A stretch of 34,462 nt of DNA, from NCBI GenBank assembly GCA_021845805.1, contig JAJZVD010000034.1, positions 1-34,462 on the forward strand. Reading direction: 5' to 3'. The DNA is from Pseudomonadota bacterium (GTDB lineage Bacteria; Pseudomonadota; Alphaproteobacteria; Rhodobacterales; Rhodobacteraceae). The translations under genes were made by a program, and so were the position numbers. Every line of letters starts with the position of its first letter. The first letter of the stretch is position 1. A model generated the notes under the pieces. That model ran no database searches. It was given only the letters and a program-made list of their open reading frames with translations, and was not told the DNA's origin. Shown piece by piece: positions 1-7,480 of this stretch.

Positions 1-468
1 CAGGCGCCCGACATCTGGGACCATGCCTATGTGATCGTCGATTTCGCCAGCGGCGCGCGGGCCATGCTGGAACTGTGCATGTTCGCCGAAGGCGCCCGCT
101 ATCAGGAGGAGATCAGCGCCTTGGGCCCGCTGGGCAAGATCGAGGCGCTGGTGCCCGGGCCGGGGCGGTTCTGGCCTGCCCATCTGGGCGCCCCGCCGGT
201 GCCGCAGGTGATCGTCAGCCCGCGCGACCCCAAGGGGCCGCGGGTGCTCGAGGTGCCGGTGGACCCCGATATCCTGGCCGCGGGCGACCACAACGGCTCG
301 ACCTTCTACCAGCACCGCGGCTTCAACGCCGCGGCGCGGGGGCAGGGCGCACCCGAGGTGGGGCTGATCGACGGCTGGTGGGCCGTGGCGATCGGCATGG
401 CCGCGCAGCAATCGGCCGCCACAGGGCAGGCCGTGCGCTTCGATCAGGTGGATTACGCGCCGCGTTAG
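1..468 (+). CDS. Gfo/Idh/MocA-type oxidoreductase, C-terminal part (5' truncated by window)
   Basis: The frame is open from the first base of the window to a TAG at 466-468, so the gene begins upstream and only its last ~155 residues are visible. The text resembles the C-terminal alpha/beta domain of NAD(P)-dependent sugar/inositol-type oxidoreductases: a strand reading [18 protein letters not shown], then an [18 protein letters not shown] strand-turn, and a late helix around [19 protein letters not shown], as is usual where these enzymes end. The Rossmann domain and catalytic EKP motif would lie outside the window, so substrate and cofactor cannot be judged. It is followed 76 bases later by the acetyltransferase gene; a link to phosphonate metabolism is possible but unproven. 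Family call fairly likely, exact function unknown. Confidence 0.6.
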   Translation, partial: QAPDIWDHAYVIVDFASGARAMLELCMFAEGARYQEEISALGPLGKIEALVPGPGRFWPAHLGAPPVPQVIVSPRDPKGPRVLEVPVDPDILAAGDHNGSTFYQHRGFNAAARGQGAPEVGLIDGWWAVAIGMAAQQSAATGQAVRFDQVDYAPR

Positions 469-484
469 GGGCGCCGACGCGGCA

Positions 485-502
485 CCGTCGCAGAACCGTC
501 GC
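485..502 (+). promoter_or_regulatory. Pho-box-like direct repeat upstream of the acetyltransferase gene
   Basis: CCGTCGC (485-491), spacer AGAA, CCGTCGC (496-502): a perfect 7-bp direct repeat with an 11-bp period. PhoB boxes are built as CTGTCAT-N4-CTGTCAY, so the spacing and the GTC core fit although the A of GTCA is G in both halves. It ends 42 bases before the ATG at 545. The inference rests on layout and on two similar sites further along the phosphonate region. Confidence 0.35.
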
Positions 503-544
503 GTCCCGCTGCTAGCGGGGGGCGGCCCGACCCCGGAGGACCCG

Positions 545-1168
545 ATGCCGAAGCTGAGCCCCACCACCCCCTTCCTGCACGAGGGCTGCGAGATCGCGGG
601 CTCGACCTTCGGGGCCTATGTGGAAATCGGGCAAGGCAGCCGGGTGCTGAATTCCAGCATCGGCGACTACAGCTATTGCGACCGCTACGCCGACATCGCC
701 AACTGCACTGTAGGCAAGTTCGCCAACATCGCCAGCTTCACCCGCATCGGCCCCACCGACCACCCGATGGACCATGCAAGCCTGCACCATTTCCTCTACC
801 GCTCGGACGACTACTGGGACGACGTTGACCGCGATGCCGATTTCTTTGCCCGCCGCGCCGCCCGCCGGGCCAGTGTCGGGCACGACACCTGGATCGGCCA
901 CGGCGCCATCGTGCGCCCCGAGGTGACGGTGGGCCACGGCGCGGTGGTGGCGGCGGGGGCGGTGGTCACGAAGGATGTGGCGCCCTACACGATCGTGGCC
1001 GGGGTGCCCGCGGTGCCGCTGCGGCGGCGCTACGCCGAGGCGGTGGCCGAGCGGATGATCGCGCTGGCCTGGTGGGACTGGGGCCACGACCGGCTGCGCG
1101 CCGCGCTGCCCGATTTCCGCGCCCTGACAGCCGAGGCGTTCCTTGAGAAACACGCGCAAGGCGTATAG
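545..1168 (+). CDS. Phosphonate-cluster hexapeptide-repeat acetyltransferase (LbetaH family)
   Basis: The 207-residue protein is a left-handed parallel beta-helix transferase. Imperfect hexapeptide repeats run from about residue 15 ([20 protein letters not shown]) and again from about residue 110 ([15 protein letters not shown], then [27 protein letters not shown]), the latter being the typical end of xenobiotic/chloramphenicol-type acetyltransferases. A loop containing [19 protein letters not shown] between the two blocks should carry the acceptor-side histidines. This arrangement is that of the subfamily regularly found in alphaproteobacterial phn clusters, thought to acetylate an aminophosphonate or related small molecule; the substrate is not shown by the sequence. 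The ATG at 545 is preceded by a strong GGAGGA ribosome site, and the neighbours are phosphonate genes from 1.8 kb on. An acetyl-CoA donor is inferred from the family. Confidence 0.8.
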   Translation: MPKLSPTTPFLHEGCEIAGSTFGAYVEIGQGSRVLNSSIGDYSYCDRYADIANCTVGKFANIASFTRIGPTDHPMDHASLHHFLYRSDDYWDDVDRDADFFARRAARRASVGHDTWIGHGAIVRPEVTVGHGAVVAAGAVVTKDVAPYTIVAGVPAVPLRRRYAEAVAERMIALAWWDWGHDRLRAALPDFRALTAEAFLEKHAQGV

Positions 1169-1177
1169 CCTCGCCCG

Positions 1178-1756
1178 ATGGTCAAGCCCGATCCCGCCCT
1201 GATCCGATCCTTCGCGACCGCGGCCGATTTCGGCGCGTGGCTTGCGCTGAACCATGCCCGCGAAGACCTGCTGTGGCTGAAGCTCGGCAAGCAGGGCAGC
1301 GGCCTGCCGAGCGTCAGCAAGTCCGAGGCGATCGACACGGCGCTGTGCTGGGGCTGGATCGACGGGCAACTGGCCGCGTTCGACACGGCGGCCTTCCTGA
1401 CCCGCTTCACCCCGCGCAAGCGCGGCTCGGCCTGGTCGCAGGCCAATTGCGCCCGGGCCGAGGCACTGATCGCCGCGGGCCGGATGCAGCCGCCGGGGCT
1501 GGCGCAGGTGCAGGCGGCGCAGGCCGACGGGCGGTGGCAGGCGGCCTATGCGGGGCAGGGGGCGATGACGATCCCCGAGGATTTCCTGACCGCGCTGGCC
1601 ACCCGGCCCGAGGCCGGGGCGACCTATGCCCGGCTGAACCGCGCCAACCTTTATGCGGTGTCCTACAGGCTGGCCACGGCGCGCACGCCCGCGGCGCGGG
1701 AAAAGCGGATCGCGGCGATCCTCGACCGGCTTGCCAAAGGCGAGACATACCACTGA
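1178..1756 (+). CDS. YdeI/OmpD-associated family protein
   Basis: The 192-residue protein begins MVKPDPALIRSFATAADFGAWL and carries the family hallmarks: a patch reading EDLLWLKLGKQGSGLPSVSKSEAIDTALCWGWIDGQL (about residues 30-65), the RFTPRKRGSAWS motif, and a C-terminal helical tail (AREKRIAAILDRLAKGE). These match the YdeI/OmpD-associated (bacteriocin-protection-like) family of small cytoplasmic proteins, whose biochemical role is unsettled. Start ATG lies 10 bases after the acetyltransferase stop, so the two genes are probably co-transcribed although no phosphonate role is evident. The gene ends 31 bases before the convergent PhnM-like gene, with a small hairpin between. Confidence 0.75.
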   Translation: MVKPDPALIRSFATAADFGAWLALNHAREDLLWLKLGKQGSGLPSVSKSEAIDTALCWGWIDGQLAAFDTAAFLTRFTPRKRGSAWSQANCARAEALIAAGRMQPPGLAQVQAAQADGRWQAAYAGQGAMTIPEDFLTALATRPEAGATYARLNRANLYAVSYRLATARTPAAREKRIAAILDRLAKGETYH

Positions 1757-1767
1757 CGGCCTCGCCA

Positions 1768-1783
1768 CGGGCGCAAGCGCCCG
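1768..1783. terminator. Hairpin between convergent genes
   Basis: CGGGCGCAAGCGCCCG is a perfect inverted repeat in the 31-base gap between the YdeI-like stop (1756) and the PhnM-like stop (1788). It could terminate transcription from both sides. There is no T-run on either strand, so this is only a candidate. Confidence 0.4.
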
Positions 1784-1787
1784 CCGA

Positions 1788-2966
1788 TCACTCTGCCGCC
1801 AGCGACATCGCCTGCGTGCCGCCCAGGAACCGGCGCGCGGCCTCGCCCGCCAGGTAGGTCAGCCGCCCGCCCGCAACCGTCGCCTCGATGGCGCGGGTGG
1901 TGGCGTTCACCACCACCAGATCCGCGCGCCGGCCGGGTGCCAGCGTGCCGCGGTCGGGCATCCGCAGGATCTCGGCCGGGGTGGTCGAGATCATCGCCCA
2001 GGCCTTGGGCAGGCTGGCCAGACCCTGGTCGACCAGCGCCCAGGCCGCGGCCGCAAGCGCGGGCATGTGGTCATCGGACACCAGCGCATCCACCAGTCCC
2101 TGCCGCACCAGATCGGTCGCCGCCACGTTGCCGGTCCGGCTGCCGCCCCGCAGCACATCGGGCGCGCCCATCAGGACCGGGTTCATCATCGCCCGCGCCG
2201 CCGCCGCCGCCCGGCGCGAGGCCGGACACACGGCCACCCGGGCGCCAATCATGGAAAACCGCTCGCGGGTTTCGCCATCGGGGTCGTCGTGGCTGCCATA
2301 GACCACGCCCAGCCGGTCAAAGGCCTCGGCCAGCCGGCAAAGATGGCGCGGCACCTCGCGCGACCGTGCGGCGGCGCGTTCGGCGGCGGTCAGGTGCTCT
2401 TCGGGGCTGCGCCCCAGCTTCCGCGCCCAGAGCGCGAAGGCCGCGGGGTCGTCCCGCCGCATCTCCAGCGCCTCGTCCAGGTGGTTGTTGAACACCACAT
2501 AGCCGATCCGCGCCCGTTCCACGAGCGCCAGAAGCGCGTCGCCGCTGTCCACCAGATGCGTCTCGCAGCGGATCTGCAGGCGGATGTCGGTCAGAAGATG
2601 GGGCCGCACGGCCGCCAGCGCCTCGGCCACGGCGGCGGCCTGAACAGGGCTGCGGTGGCCACCCTCCCAGCTCCAGCCCTGTGCGAAGAAGGCGGTGGTC
2701 ACGCCGTTCGCCGCCGCGTCGCGGTCGGCCGATTGCAGCCCGTGCGCCAGCGGGAAGGGCGCCGAGGGGCGCGGCGCGATGTGGCGTTCGAAACTGTCGC
2801 CGTGCAGGTCGATGATCCCGGGCAGGATCAGGTAGCCCGCAAGGTCCACCTCGGGCAGGGGGCCGGTGGTGATCCGGCCCTCGGCCAGCGCAAGCGAGCG
2901 GCGCTGCATCTCGCCGTCACGCAGGATCGTGGCGCCCGTCAGGCGCAGGGGAGGCAGGAGAGACAT
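1788..2966 (-). CDS. PhnM-like amidohydrolase (diverged paralogue of phnM)
   Basis: The 392-residue protein is an amidohydrolase-fold enzyme resembling alpha-D-ribose 1-methylphosphonate 5-triphosphate diphosphatase (PhnM). The N-terminal composite domain leads into LPGIIDLHGDSFERH (metal site H55/D57, H62). Further conserved blocks are VYGSHDD, a GAPDVLRGGSRTGNVAATDL loop, VDALVSDDHMP, and the terminal beta strands of the family (GTLAPGRRADLVVVN). The canonical PhnM further along (11338) has H-T-D-N-L where this protein has H-G-D-S-F, and a VTTAFFAQGWSWEGG segment replaces its VFDALRVGS stretch, so the two paralogues have probably diverged in substrate. ATG at 2966 was chosen because homology begins there; the frame stays open much further upstream only as the antisense of phnF. 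It follows phnF on the same strand after 101 bases. Confidence 0.8.
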   Translation of the reverse strand: MSLLPPLRLTGATILRDGEMQRRSLALAEGRITTGPLPEVDLAGYLILPGIIDLHGDSFERHIAPRPSAPFPLAHGLQSADRDAAANGVTTAFFAQGWSWEGGHRSPVQAAAVAEALAAVRPHLLTDIRLQIRCETHLVDSGDALLALVERARIGYVVFNNHLDEALEMRRDDPAAFALWARKLGRSPEEHLTAAERAAARSREVPRHLCRLAEAFDRLGVVYGSHDDPDGETRERFSMIGARVAVCPASRRAAAAARAMMNPVLMGAPDVLRGGSRTGNVAATDLVRQGLVDALVSDDHMPALAAAAWALVDQGLASLPKAWAMISTTPAEILRMPDRGTLAPGRRADLVVVNATTRAIEATVAGGRLTYLAGEAARRFLGGTQAMSLAAE

Positions 2967-3067
2967 CGGGAAACCGGCTGCTCGGAGGGGTTGTTTTGCC
3001 TGTGGATAACCCGAATCTGTATCGCCGGTGTGACATCCGCACCGCCGTGGCCCCGGGGGGGGGCGCG

Positions 3068-3778
3068 TCAGTCCGGCGCCACGGTCAGCGTCACCCTGTC
3101 GCCCGCGAACCAGGTGGTGCCGAATTCCACCGGCAGCCCCGCGGGGTCGACGTTCAGCGCCTCGGTCCGCAGGATCGCGGCGCCAACCGGCAGGCGCAGC
3201 GCCGCGGCCTGCGTCGCGCTGGCGGTCTTGGCGGTGATGCGGGTGGCGGCGCGGGTGTAATCGGCCATCCCCGCCGCGCGCAGCGCCTCGGTCACCGAAT
3301 GGGTCCGGGCCAGCGCCGCGGGCAGGCCGGGCAGCGCCGCGGCCGGAAAGACCGACCGGAACAGCGCCAGCGGCTGCCCGTCGGCCAGCGAGACGCCTTC
3401 GTAGACATGCACCTCGGCCCCTTCGGGCAGGCCAAGCTCGGCCCGCTCGCGCGCATCGGCATGGCGGGTTTCCAGCCGCAGCGCCTGCCTGTCGGCCAAA
3501 TGGCCCGCCGCCGCCAGTGCCTGATGAAAGCGCACCCGCCGCCCCAGCGGGTAATCCATCGGCTTCGCGGCCACGAAGACACCCGCCCCCCGCCGGGCAT
3601 GGACAAGCCCCGCCGCCGCCAGCGCGGCCAGCGCGCGGCGCACGGTGTGCCGGTTCACCCCGAAGCGGGCCGAAAGCGCGGCCTCGGTCGGCAGCCGGTC
3701 GCCGGGGCAGTAGTGGCCACGGGCAACCTCGGCGCGCAGGGTGTCGGCGATGCTCTGCCACAGGGCCGGTCGCGGCAT
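3068..3778 (-). CDS. phnF: PhnF-type GntR/HutC-family transcriptional regulator
   Basis: The 236-residue protein has an N-terminal winged helix typical of GntR repressors: ALWQSIADTLRAEVARGHYCPGDRLPTE, then the recognition region [23 protein letters not shown] and the RRGAGVFV wing (residues 5-70). The C-terminal UTRA effector domain (about 80-235) ends with ILRTEALNVDPAGLPVEFGTTWFAGDRVTLTV. This is the architecture of PhnF, the repressor of phosphonate genes, and the divergent position next to phnG supports the name over a generic HutC-family label. The intergenic region holds CTAGA/TCTAG half-sites that could be its operator. Its own downstream gene is the PhnM-like paralogue. The effector, perhaps a phosphonate or phosphorylated intermediate, is not visible. 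Confidence 0.88.
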   Translation of the reverse strand: MPRPALWQSIADTLRAEVARGHYCPGDRLPTEAALSARFGVNRHTVRRALAALAAAGLVHARRGAGVFVAAKPMDYPLGRRVRFHQALAAAGHLADRQALRLETRHADARERAELGLPEGAEVHVYEGVSLADGQPLALFRSVFPAAALPGLPAALARTHSVTEALRAAGMADYTRAATRITAKTASATQAAALRLPVGAAILRTEALNVDPAGLPVEFGTTWFAGDRVTLTVAPD

Positions 3779-3785
3779 GGCGTCT

Positions 3786-3803
3786 CCGTCATCAAAACTT
3801 CAC
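3786..3803 (+). promoter_or_regulatory. Pho-box-like site between phnF and phnG
   Basis: CCGTCAT (3786-3792), spacer CAAA, ACTTCAC (3797-3803). Against CTGTCAT-N4-CTGTCAC the first half agrees at 6 of 7 positions and the second at 4 of 7, with the right 11-bp period. It lies 85 bases upstream of the phnG ATG, orientated towards phnG. PhoB control of phn genes under phosphate starvation is established in other bacteria; here it is inferred. Confidence 0.4.
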
Positions 3804-3835
3804 TGGGGTCGGCTTGTGTCGCGGGGGGGGATCGG

Positions 3836-3859
3836 CTAGATGTTGTCTAGTTGTATAGA
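3836..3859. promoter_or_regulatory. Candidate PhnF operator (three half-sites)
   Basis: CTAGATGTTGTCTAG (3836-3850) is a perfect CTAGA-N5-TCTAG inverted repeat. The second arm is shared with TCTAGTTGTATAGA (3846-3859), giving a third half-site TAGA at 3856. The array sits 29-52 bases before the phnG start, where a repressor would block the promoter or early transcription. GntR/HutC dimers bind short inverted repeats of this size. The link to PhnF is inferred from position. Confidence 0.45.
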
Positions 3860-3887
3860 TGCTTCGACAACGTCGCAAGGTGTCCAG

Positions 3888-4322
3888 ATGGCGCAAGCCT
3901 TCGACCGCAAGGGCTGGATGGGGCTGCTGGCGCGGGCGCGGCCCGAGGCGCTGGCCGCGCTCTGGGACGAAAGCCCCGCGCATGAACTGCTGCGCGCCCC
4001 CGAGATCGGCGCCGTCATGGTGCAGGGTCGCCAGGGCGGCACCGGCGCGCCTTTCAATCTGGGCGAGATGACGGTGACGCGCTGTTCGCTGCGCCTGCCG
4101 ACGGGCGAAGTGGGCCATGCCGCCGTGCAGGGCCGTGACAGGGCCCATGCCCGCCGCGCGGCGCTTCTGGATGCGCTGTTGCAGGGCCCGCGGGGGCCCG
4201 CGCTGCAACAGGCGGTGCTGGCGCCGCTGGCCGCCGCCCGCGCCGCGGCGGCCGACGCCCGCGCTGCCCGTGCCGCGGCGACCCGGGTCGAGTTCTTCAC
4301 GCTGGTCCGGGGGGAGGACTGA
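3888..4322 (+). CDS. phnG: C-P lyase subunit PhnG
   Basis: This 144-residue protein is the small subunit PhnG of the carbon-phosphorus lyase core complex (PhnGHIJ). Recognisable segments are RKGWMGLLARARPEAL at the N-terminus, the APEIGAVMVQGRQGGTGAPFNLGEMTVTRCS block, and GEVGHAAVQGRDRAHARRAALLDAL. With PhnH, PhnI and PhnL, PhnG takes part in the nucleophilic replacement of adenine on ATP by the phosphonate. The ATG at 3888 is preferred over an upstream ATG at 3840, because homology begins at MAQAFDRKGW, AAGG precedes it at a suitable distance, and the longer form would run through the operator-like sites. Its TGA overlaps the phnH ATG (TGATG). Confidence 0.92.
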   Translation: MAQAFDRKGWMGLLARARPEALAALWDESPAHELLRAPEIGAVMVQGRQGGTGAPFNLGEMTVTRCSLRLPTGEVGHAAVQGRDRAHARRAALLDALLQGPRGPALQQAVLAPLAAARAAAADARAARAAATRVEFFTLVRGED

Positions 4323-4891
4323 TGGATGCCATCTCGCTTCAGGGCGGCTTCGCCGACCCCGCGCGCGCCGCCGCCCGCGCCTTCCGCGCCGTGCTGAACG
4401 CCATGGCGCGCCCCGGCGGGATCGAGGCGGTGGCGGGTGCCGCGCCCCCCGCGCCGCTGTCGGTCGCGGCCGGCGTGGTACTCCTGACACTGGCCGATGC
4501 GACGACCCCGGTCTGGCTGGCCCCCGCGGTCGACCGGCCGGCGCTGCGCGACTGGATCACCTTCCACACCGGCGCGCCATTCGCCGCGCCGGGCGAGGCG
4601 GTCTTCGCGCTGGGCGACTGGGCGGGCCTTCTGCCGCTGGGCCGCTTTGCCACCGGCTCTGCGCAATACCCCGACCGCTCGGCCACCCTGATCGTCGAGG
4701 TTCCGGCGCTGGCGCCCGCCACCCACCGGCTGACCGGCCCCGGCATCCGCGAGGCCGCCACGCTGCGCCTGCCGGGGATGCAGGCGGAGGCGCTGAACGC
4801 CGGGCGCTTTCCGCTCGGGCTGGATCTGATCCTGACCTGCGGCGACCGGCTGGCCGGGCTGCCGCGCACCACCCGGGCGGAGGCGCTGTAG
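4322..4891 (+). CDS. phnH: C-P lyase subunit PhnH
   Basis: The 189-residue protein fits PhnH: the opening LQGGFADPARAAARAFRAVLNAMARPG is the family signature, followed by VVLLTLADATTPVWLAP, the WITFHTGAPF stretch, a GSAQYPDRSATLIVEV strand and GPGIREAATLRLPGM. PhnH is a homodimeric component of the PhnGHIJ core with a fold related to PLP-dependent enzymes but without cofactor. It acts with PhnG, PhnI and PhnL in forming the ribose 5-triphosphate 1-phosphonate intermediate. Length matches the family (about 190 residues). The start overlaps the phnG stop by one base, and the TAG stop directly abuts the phnI ATG, consistent with translational coupling and fixed stoichiometry. Confidence 0.93.
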   Translation: MDAISLQGGFADPARAAARAFRAVLNAMARPGGIEAVAGAAPPAPLSVAAGVVLLTLADATTPVWLAPAVDRPALRDWITFHTGAPFAAPGEAVFALGDWAGLLPLGRFATGSAQYPDRSATLIVEVPALAPATHRLTGPGIREAATLRLPGMQAEALNAGRFPLGLDLILTCGDRLAGLPRTTRAEAL

Positions 4892-5977
4892 ATGTATGTG
4901 GCCGTCAAGGGCGGAGAGCGGGCGATCGAAAACGCCCATGCCTTCCTGGCCGAGGAACGCCGCGGCGATCCCGCGGTGCCCGAACTGTCGGTGGCCCAGA
5001 TCCGCGAGCAGATGACGCTGGCCGTGAACCGGGTGATGGCCGAGGGCTCGCTGTACGATCCCGACCTGGCCGCGCTGGCGATCAAGCAGGCCCGCGGCGA
5101 CCTGATCGAGGCGATCTTCCTGATCCGCGCCTATCGCACCACGCTGCCGCGCTTCGGGTCGTCGCGCCCCGTCGACACCGCCGCCATGGCCTGCGACCGG
5201 CGCATCTCGGCCACCTTCAAGGATGCGCCGGGCGGGCAGGTTCTGGGGCCGACCTTCGATTACACCCACCGGCTGCTGGATTTCGCCCTGCTGGCCGAGG
5301 GTGCGCCGCCTGTCGCGCCCAAGGCCGCGCCGCGCCGCGAGCCGACGCCCCGCATCACCGATTTCCTGAACCGCGACGGCATGATCGAGGTCGAGCCCGC
5401 CTCGGAGGCCGCGCCCCCCGACCTGACGCGCGCGCCGATGGAACTGCCCGCGGGCCGCGCGCTCAGGCTTCAGGCGCTGACCCGGGGCGACGAGGGGTTC
5501 GTGCTGGGCATGGCCTATTCCACCCAGCGCGGCTACGCCCGCAACCACGCCTTCGTGGGCGAGCTTCGGATCGGAACCTGTTCGGTGGAAATGGAAATCC
5601 CCGAGCTGGGCTTCTCGGTCGAGATCGGCGAGCTGGTGCTGACCGAATGCGAGACGGTGAACCAGTTCAAGGGTTCGAAGACCGAACCCGCGCAGTTCAC
5701 CCGCGGCTATGGCCTGGTCTTCGGCCAGACCGAGCGCAAGGCGATCTCGATGGCGCTGGTCGACCGGGCGCTGCGCTGGAAGGAACTGGGCGAAGACAGT
5801 TCCGGCGCCCCCGCGCAGGACGAGGAATTCGTGCTGATGCATGCCGACAACATCCAGGCGACCGGCTTCCTCGAGCACATAAAACTTCCGCATTACGTGG
5901 ACTTCCAGTCCGAACTGGAACTGGTGCGCAAGCTGCGCGCCGGGGTGCGGGGCGGGCAGGCGGAGGCGGCGGAATGA
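4892..5977 (+). CDS. phnI: C-P lyase subunit PhnI
   Basis: The 361-residue protein is PhnI, the nucleosidase-like subunit of the core complex. It begins MYVAVKGGERAIENAH and shows DPDLAALAIKQARGDLIEAIFLIRAYRTTLPR, GPTFDYTHRLLDFALLAEG, the EIPELGFSVEIGELVLTECE strand region and AQFTRGYGLVFGQTERKAISMALVDRAL. Near the end, GFLEHIKLPHYVDFQ contains H329 and H334 spaced like His328/His333 of E. coli PhnI, residues known to line the active site next to PhnJ. Length is normal for the family. Its TGA (5975-5977) overlaps the ATG of a 20-codon frame that leads exactly into the following HAD gene. PhnJ, the usual next gene, is displaced by that HAD insertion. Confidence 0.95.
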   Translation: MYVAVKGGERAIENAHAFLAEERRGDPAVPELSVAQIREQMTLAVNRVMAEGSLYDPDLAALAIKQARGDLIEAIFLIRAYRTTLPRFGSSRPVDTAAMACDRRISATFKDAPGGQVLGPTFDYTHRLLDFALLAEGAPPVAPKAAPRREPTPRITDFLNRDGMIEVEPASEAAPPDLTRAPMELPAGRALRLQALTRGDEGFVLGMAYSTQRGYARNHAFVGELRIGTCSVEMEIPELGFSVEIGELVLTECETVNQFKGSKTEPAQFTRGYGLVFGQTERKAISMALVDRALRWKELGEDSSGAPAQDEEFVLMHADNIQATGFLEHIKLPHYVDFQSELELVRKLRAGVRGGQAEAAE

Positions 5978-6036
5978 GCGCCCTGCGCCCGATCCTGCCC
6001 CCCACGGGCGCCCCGGCACGCGCGGTGCGGCCATGA
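5974..6036 (+). other. 20-codon mini-frame bridging phnI and the HAD gene
   Basis: ATG at 5974 overlaps the phnI TGA (ATGA), and the TGA at 6034-6036 overlaps the ATG of the HAD gene at 6033 (ATGA again). The predicted peptide is MSALRPILPPTGAPARAVRP, proline-rich and without recognisable homology. The double overlap would let a ribosome move from phnI to the HAD gene without dissociating over the 55-base gap. It may be a coupling device or chance. A similar frame lies between phnL and phnN. Confidence 0.3.
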
Positions 6037-6629
6037 CCGCCATCGTTTTCGACATCGGCAACGTGCTGATCCGCTGGGACCCGCATCTGGCCTTCCTGCC
6101 CGATCTGAGCAGCCGCGCGGCGGTGGATGCCTTTCTGGCCCGCATCGCCTTCCACGATCTGAACCTGCGCGCCGACGCGGGGGAACCCTTTGGCGATCTT
6201 GCCGCCACGATCCCCGACCCTGCCGACCGCGCGCGCTTTGCCCGCTACCCCGACCGCTACCCCGCCACCCTGCCCGAGGCGATCGAAGGCACCTGGGCGC
6301 TGATGGACCGGCTGCGCGCCCGGGGCCACGCGATCCATGCCATCACCAACTGGTCGGCGGAAACCTGGCCGCTGGGCGTGGCGGCGCATCCGCGGCTGGG
6401 CAGCGCCTTCGGGGTCACCGTGGTCTCGGGGCTGGAACGGGTGCTGAAGCCCGATCCGCGGATCTTCGCGATCCTCTGCGACCGTGCCGGTCTGACCCCG
6501 GCCGAGGCCGTCTTCATCGACGACACCGCCCGCAACGTCGAGGGCGCGCGGGCCTTCGGGATGGACGCGATCCACTTCACCGGCGCCCCCGCGCTCGAGG
6601 CCGCGCTAGCCGCACGGAACCTGCTGTGA
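6033..6629 (+). CDS. HAD-superfamily phosphatase inside the phn operon
   Basis: The 198-residue protein is a HAD hydrolase. Motif I is VFDIGNVLIRWDP (nucleophile D7), motif II is ITNWS (about residue 107-111), the motif III lysine is in LERVLKPDPRIF, and motif IV is VFIDDTARNVEGARAFG. The DxGNV form of motif I and the NIEGA-type ending recall sugar-phosphate phosphatases such as YihX, so a phosphorylated sugar is a reasonable substrate class. It lies between phnI and phnJ, overlapping phnJ by four bases, so it is part of the operon; this gene is not one of the standard phn genes. It might act on a ribose phosphate leaving the C-P lyase pathway, or on a damaged intermediate. That role is inference from context only. 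Confidence 0.82.
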   Translation: MTAIVFDIGNVLIRWDPHLAFLPDLSSRAAVDAFLARIAFHDLNLRADAGEPFGDLAATIPDPADRARFARYPDRYPATLPEAIEGTWALMDRLRARGHAIHAITNWSAETWPLGVAAHPRLGSAFGVTVVSGLERVLKPDPRIFAILCDRAGLTPAEAVFIDDTARNVEGARAFGMDAIHFTGAPALEAALAARNLL

Positions 6630-7480
6630 CCGAATACAACTTTGCCTATCTCGACGAGCAGACGAAACGCATGATCCGCCGCGCGCTTCTGAAGGCGGTT
6701 GCGATCCCCGGCTACCAGGTGCCCTTCGCCAGCCGCGAGATGCCGATGCCCTATGGCTGGGGCACCGGCGGGGTGCAGGTGACGGCGGCCTGCCTGACGC
6801 CCGAGGATGTGCTGAAGGTGATCGACCAGGGCGCCGACGACACCACGAACGCGGTGTCGATCCGCGCGTTCTTCCAGCGCACCGCGGGCGTGGCCACGAC
6901 CACGCAGACGGGTGCTGCCAGCATCATCCAGACCCGCCACCGCATTCCCGAACAGCCGCTGACCGAGGGGCAGATCCTGGTCTACCAGGTGCCGATCCCC
7001 GAACCCCTGCGCTTTCTGGAACCGCGCGAGACCGAGACGCGCAAGATGCACGCGCTGGAGGACTACGGGCTGATGCATGTGAAGCTTTACGAGGACATCG
7101 CCCGCCACGGCGCCATCGCCACCGCCTATGCCTATCCGGTGAAGGTCGAGGGGCGCTATGTCATGGACCCCTCGCCGATCCCCAAGTTCGACAACCCCAA
7201 GCTGTCGGATTGCCCCGCGCTTCAGCTCTTCGGGGCTGGGCGCGAACAGCGGATCTATGCGCTGCCGCCCTGGACGCGGGTGGTCAGCCTCGATTTCGAG
7301 GATTTCCCCTTCGAGCCCAGCAAGGCGCAGCATGACTGCGCGCTGTGCGGGGCGGCGGGCAGCTATCTGGACGAGGTGATCGTGGACGATGCGGGCGGGC
7401 GGATGTTCGTCTGTTCCGACACCGACTATTGCGCCACGCGGCAGGCGTCGGGGCATCGCGTCACGGAGGCCGCGCCATGA
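6626..7480 (+). CDS. phnJ: PhnJ, radical SAM carbon-phosphorus lyase
   Basis: The 284-residue protein is PhnJ, the enzyme that cleaves the C-P bond of ribose 1-phosphonate 5-phosphate to give alkane and ribose cyclic phosphate. It is nearly collinear with the E. coli protein three residues shorter at the N-terminus: G29 (in AIPGYQ) corresponds to the radical-bearing Gly32. The iron-sulphur ligands C238, C241 and C263 form the unusual CX2CX21C motif, and C269 corresponds to the thiyl-radical Cys272. Other conserved stretches are MPMPYGWGTGG, DQGADDTTNAVSIR and IPKFDNPK. The start is GTG at 6626, overlapping the HAD stop (GTGA); the sequence TEYNFAYLDEQTKRMIRRA follows it directly. The stop overlaps the phnK ATG. 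All key residues are intact, so an active C-P lyase is expected. Confidence 0.96.
   Translation: MTEYNFAYLDEQTKRMIRRALLKAVAIPGYQVPFASREMPMPYGWGTGGVQVTAACLTPEDVLKVIDQGADDTTNAVSIRAFFQRTAGVATTTQTGAASIIQTRHRIPEQPLTEGQILVYQVPIPEPLRFLEPRETETRKMHALEDYGLMHVKLYEDIARHGAIATAYAYPVKVEGRYVMDPSPIPKFDNPKLSDCPALQLFGAGREQRIYALPPWTRVVSLDFEDFPFEPSKAQHDCALCGAAGSYLDEVIVDDAGGRMFVCSDTDYCATRQASGHRVTEAAP

Noticed and set aside
3001-3009. TGTGGATAA, the reverse complement of a consensus DnaA box (TTATCCACA)
   Set aside because: A single box in a promoter region, with no AT-rich unwinding element or further boxes nearby. It is not enough for an origin.
2967-3067. Possible further Pho-like site upstream of the PhnM-like gene (ATGTCAC-N4-GCGATAC on the minus strand)
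   Set aside because: The second half agrees with the consensus at only 3 of 7 positions, so it is not called.
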